Shown piece by piece: positions 13,932 to 14,197 of a DNA stretch of 14,197 bases; the first letter of the stretch is position 1; every line of letters starts with the position of its first letter. The notes under the pieces are model-generated. The model was not told the origin of the DNA and searched no databases. It saw only the letters and a program-made list of their open reading frames with translations. Source of the stretch: Chitinispirillales bacterium (GTDB taxonomy: Bacteria > Fibrobacterota > Chitinivibrionia > Chitinivibrionales > Chitinispirillaceae). The DNA lies in the NCBI GenBank assembly GCA_031254445.1, contig JAIRUL010000209.1:1-14197 (forward strand), read 5' to 3'. A program made the position numbers and the translations under genes.

Positions 13932-13965
13932 GAAAAGAGATTGTAGCCGAAAAGAGAATGTAGCC
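13932..13965. repeat. 17-bp tandem repeat, two copies
   Basis: GAAAAGAGATTGTAGCC (13932-13948) is followed directly by GAAAAGAGAATGTAGCC (13949-13965), with one mismatch. It lies 41-74 bases upstream of the ATPase start, a position where it could act as an operator, though it may be only a slippage product. Confidence 0.75.
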
Positions 13966-13976
13966 GGAATAGCCTT

Positions 13977-14028
13977 AATCTTTTAAATCTTTTAATCTTT
14001 TTAATCTTTTAAATCTTTTAAATCTTTT
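13977..14028. repeat. 9-bp AAATCTTTT tandem repeat tract (six units)
   Basis: Six consecutive units of 8-9 bases (13977-13984, 13985-13993, 13994-14002, 14003-14010, 14011-14019, 14020-14028), three of them perfect AAATCTTTT. Same unit as at 6152-6178 but with more copies, as expected of a variable-number tract. Confidence 0.85.
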
Positions 14029-14035
14029 AAAATCA

Positions 14036-14197
14036 AAATCTTTTTCAGACGAAGCCTACGGCTTCATAACGTGTGGCGCAGAGCCGCCACACAAAGTCAA
14101 CATCAACGTCAAAACGCCGTACCCCGCCGCCTTTGACTTTGTGTGGCGGCTCTGCGCCACACCATATGAAGCCGTAGGCTTCGTCTGAAAAAGATTT
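14036..14197. repeat. Composite palindromic element, copy C (two inverted arms, REPIN-like)
   Basis: The left arm has hairpin 1 (14051-14065), linker ATAAC, hairpin 2 (GTGTGGCG 14071-14078, CAGAGC, CGCCACAC 14085-14092) and 6-bp GTCAAC/ATCAAC units. The right arm is the reverse complement: hairpin 2' (14141-14162), linker, hairpin 1' (14168-14182), ending CTGAAAAAGATTT at the last window base. The spacer between the arms is shorter than in copy A but shares CCGCCGCCTTTGACTTT with it. Confidence 0.88.

Larger units (their letters stand above)
13892..14197. other. Repeat-filled region upstream of the ATPase gene to the window end
   Basis: This stretch holds no gene. It contains the ATPase leader, a two-copy 17-bp tandem repeat, a 9-bp repeat tract and palindromic element copy C, which ends at the last base of the window. 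No clear -35/-10 pair was found for the ATPase gene. Confidence 0.75.

Overview
The window looks like a piece of a Fibrobacterota (Fibrobacteres-lineage) chromosome. The best clue is a tandem pair of secreted proteins carrying the FISUMP domain (Fibrobacter succinogenes major paralogous domain). A secreted two-domain protein ending in a Fibrobacter-like 'YDLRGRK...GVYVNENG' tail fits this. Codon use is G+C-rich in most genes, and stops are standard (TAA, TAG and TGA all end complete genes). The phylum is inferred; genus cannot be read from the sequence.

Layout. Positions 1-2376 (minus) hold a secreted tetratricopeptide-repeat protein of at least 792 residues that runs off the left edge. A 276-bp AT-rich divergent promoter region separates it from two one-base-overlapping plus-strand genes for exported proteins (2653-4062 and 4062-4553). 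Facing them are an MFS exporter (4607-5842, minus) and, just upstream of it, a Trm112/UPF0434-type small protein (5846-6103). A 182-bp palindromic repeat element follows, then a PLP aminotransferase of the MocR/ARO8/2-aminoadipate class (6380-7579, minus), divergent from rsmG (7701-8309, plus).

The accessory stretch, about 8.3-11.7 kb, holds two FISUMP paralogues (8426-9109 and 9169-9885, minus) bracketed by a 58-bp imperfect direct repeat. It then holds a distinctly AT-rich pair: a 270-residue unknown with a possible caspase/CHAT-like His/Cys pair (10013-10825), and upstream of it a small acidic gene interrupted by an in-frame TGA (10856-11338). A short decayed coding remnant lies at 11450-11569. 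The right end returns to core genes: a NIF3-family metal protein (11760-12569, plus) converging on an AAA_14/DUF4143 ATPase (12731-13891, minus).

The most unusual structure is a family of composite repeats seen three times: 6170-6351, 12623-12707 and 14036-14197. Each arm is an AT-rich 9-bp repeat tract, a GAAGCC/GGCTTC hairpin, a GTGTGGCG.../...CGCCACAC hairpin and a 6-bp 'RTCAAM' repeat tract. Two copies consist of two arms in inverted orientation, as in a REPIN; one copy is a single arm. The window ends exactly at the right terminus of the third copy. No transposase, reverse transcriptase, CRISPR array, tRNA or rRNA was found.
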